A stretch of 64,000 nt of DNA from Leucaena leucocephala (lineage: Eukaryota; Streptophyta; Magnoliopsida; Fabales; Fabaceae): positions 16,832,501-16,896,500 of the forward strand of contig CM073547.1 in assembly GCA_037074615.1 (NCBI GenBank). Direction: 5' to 3'. Position numbers and translations under genes: made by a program. The stretch's first letter is position 1. Every line of letters starts with the position of its first letter. Of this stretch, positions 61,701 to 64,000 are shown one piece after another. The notes under the pieces were generated by a model. The model was not told the DNA's origin and searched no databases. It saw nothing but the letters and a program-made list of their open reading frames with translations.

Positions 61701-61706
61701 TTAAAA

Positions 61707-64000
61707 CTTAAATGTTAAGAATAATTTTTACAACTTTCTAAAACTACTTTAATTTTAATCAAACTAAAGCCATCATTCAATAAGGCAAAAGTGCCAGAGA
61801 TAAGGACATTTTTAAAAATGTGTCATTACCAATAAGTAGGATATTATAAATAAAATCAAGGGAGAATCCCAATTAAATACTGCTAAAAAATATAAATTCA
61901 AATTTAAGCCTATATTTTTAACAAATTGCTAATAAAACCAAGAGGCCTAATTGAGAATTTCTGAAAGTCGTTAAAAGACTAAAATACTCTTGTAGAAATG
62001 AAAATAAATATATTTCTGATTTATTAAAATCATACATACCTATATCTAATTTGAAAAGCTTTACAATGAAAATTCTTTTCTAGATGATTAGAGAACATCT
62101 TCGAGCCCACAATCTTCTCCATTACCACTTTCGACAAAACATATTAGCAGCAGACATTATCTATTTTTCAAGCGTGATTTGAAAATGGAGGACGGCAGAG
62201 CTTGTTTGAAAAGCCTAGTAAACCATTTTCACGAGTGCTCTCTTGTGTTGAAGAAATCCAGTCACCGAATATAAAACGAAAAGGCAAGAGCATGCCAAGA
62301 GTAAAAATGCAGGGTCATTGTATGTACAAGGTTAAGCTGCTCAAACACCCCCTTTCTCTAATGAATCCCTGTACCTGTTACGTAATAAAAAACCAGATTT
62401 TAACATTATAGGTATATCTGGATTTTAATAAATCAGAAATATATTTAATGTACCTGTTACGTAATCAAAACCCAGATCTTAACATTATAGGTCTATCTGT
62501 ATTTTAACAAATCAGAAATATATTTATTTTAAATTACATCTGAGGGGCATTTTAGTTTTTTTAACAACATTAAAAAATTCCTAATTAAGCCTCTTAGCCT
62601 TATTAGAAATTTGTTATTTGTTAAAAGTCTAGGTCTAAATTTAGATTTAGATATTTCAATAGGATTTAACAGGGATTATCCCTAAAATCAAAGGAAATAT
62701 CAAGTTATGTATTATAAAACTTAAATATGTCTACTAATAGGGATCGGATATAATAGAAGTGGTTACTTTTTCACCACATAATCAATTAAGAATTAAATTC
62801 TCATATGATTTAGAGTTCAACAACGGTTCATGATTGCTTTTAATAAAAAAGAAATTTAAATACGGCTTGCTTGCGTGTGGAAATGTTGGACAGTTAGACC
62901 TGTTTTTCGTAATAAATGCTCTCGTGCATCGTTGCAGGAATTATGGAGATCGAACCTGGAAAATGTGGTGTGTATGAGCTTGATAATATTTATTGGTTCA
63001 AGACCTCGGAGACATATTTAGTATTTTCCTAAATCCTAGCTACTATTTTCCTACATCCTAGCTACTATTGTGGTCTCTCGTGTGATGAATGTGAAAAATA
63101 GTAAAAACAAGTTATCTATTTATAGCTTATATTTATTGAAGTTTTTATTTTATAGATTTGCAATTCATATTTGGAATTTAATTGGTTGGTATGTCTAATG
63201 TATTTATAAAGAGAGGATATAAAATGAAAGGAAAGAAAAATATTAGTTCAAAGCATATTTAGTATACCATGAACAACAGAGATAAATTTATGTTCTATTG
63301 TTATGAGAGAAAGAGAAATACGTATCATATTCTTAATATAATATATACTTAACTAATTTAATTAGATTAAAAAAGTTAGTTAAATTAGTTAATATGTTAT
63401 ATATTTTTTTTAAAATATCATAACCATATTTCTTAATTCTCTCTCTCCCTATATTACTTAAATAATTTAAAAAATTTTGATAAATTTATAAAATATATTT
63501 TATATTTATGATCAATATCAATTTTTTAATTAAATTAGAGTAGTAATACATATGGAACGCTAAAAATGCCCCTGCTAAAGGGGTTTGGACAATAGTAGAG
63601 AAAATGCAAATTCAAGAGTAGGTGGCAGTATGAGGCCAGTAGTTAGTAAAGTGCTAGGAGTCCTTAGGGTTACTATTCGGTGAAGAAAATAATTATCCAA
63701 TTTTATTTGGGCAAGAATTTATAAGAAAAAATAATAAAAAAATTAAAGAATAAAAGGAGGCAAGAGGAAGGTTTATTATTGATGGGAAGGAAAAATTATC
63801 AAATTTAACCCAATCTTCCATTTTAAAGCTAATTCCCTCTATTCTCTTCATACCATTTCGTTTAGCACCTGGCAAGACAGAGAAAAAGACCTCTCTTGGA
63901 GGTTTCATGAATTTAGAGAGAGAGAGAGTACTGAGAGAAAGCAAGTTACTAGCCATTTTCAACACTTTTTTTTTACCATAACTACAAACTAAAACTATTA
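61707..64000. repeat. Continuation of the second segment copy to the window end (copy D)
   Basis: 61,707-62,200 matches 9,391-9,900, and 62,065-64,000 matches 11,640-13,435. An 85-bp stretch with TGTACCTGTTACGTAAT is tandemly doubled at about 62,370-62,530, and AGCTACTATTTTCCTA is doubled near 63,045. The frame 62,202-62,411 is coding-like in both copies but belongs to no family I recognise. The minus-strand frame at 63,693-63,965 is not supported by the homologous copy. Confidence 0.75.

Noticed and set aside
1..64000. Terpenoid biosynthetic gene cluster
   Set aside because: No P450, acyltransferase, reductase or transporter gene is visible near the TPS; all other coding sequence belongs to transposable elements.
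1..64000. CRISPR arrays, operons or other prokaryotic systems
   Set aside because: Spliced genes, plant transposons and AT-rich intergenic DNA show a plant nuclear genome; the repeats seen are microsatellites, a minisatellite or transposon-derived.

Overview
The window looks like AT-rich nuclear DNA of a flowering plant, probably a eudicot. The evidence is a terpene synthase gene with the class III plant seven-exon structure, GT-AG introns, and typical plant transposable elements (Copia, Gypsy, CACTA, hAT, MULE, Tourist-like). The species cannot be named from the sequence. Apart from transposon genes, only one gene looks intact: a TPS-g type terpene synthase on the minus strand (2497-5789).

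Layout: (1) 1-13,430 is a TPS-bearing segment. It holds a Copia remnant, the seven-exon TPS gene, and a non-autonomous hAT element about 225 bp upstream of the TPS start codon. A long AT-rich tract follows, part of which is repeated again at 10,076-11,640. (2) 13,430-24,034 is decayed retrotransposon DNA: a Tat/Athila-like Gypsy element interrupted by a Tekay/Del-like Gypsy element, LTR fragments and a scrap of Copia reverse transcriptase. (3) 24,038-34,261 is a 10.2-kb CACTA element with both ends and a 3-bp target duplication. It carries broken TNPD-like and Transposase_24-like genes and contains a solo LTR. (4) 35,088-39,230 is a 4.1-kb hAT element with a perfect 8-bp target duplication and a transposase broken by three in-frame stops. 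(5) 41,100-64,000 is a second copy of the segment at the left of the window. Here the TPS gene has lost exons 1-6 and only the last exon remains (44,595-44,921). This copy is split at 47,807 by a 13.9-kb nested insertion: a solo LTR that itself contains a second solo LTR and a 9.1-kb MULE.

The MULE (52,413-61,534) has long TIRs and a perfect 9-bp target duplication. It carries a degenerate MuDR-type transposase on the plus strand and, convergently, a degenerate Ulp1/C48-protease-like gene on the minus strand whose N-terminus resembles an HMG box. Between the two genes is a minisatellite with a 21-bp unit.

How the parts relate: the window is best read as a tandemly duplicated terpene synthase locus in which one copy survives and the other was cut back to one exon by a deletion of about 3.7 kb, with later transposons filling and separating the copies. 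No P450, transporter or other pathway gene sits beside the TPS, so I see no biosynthetic gene cluster. All exon boundaries and family assignments come from reading the sequence; no search or alignment program was run.
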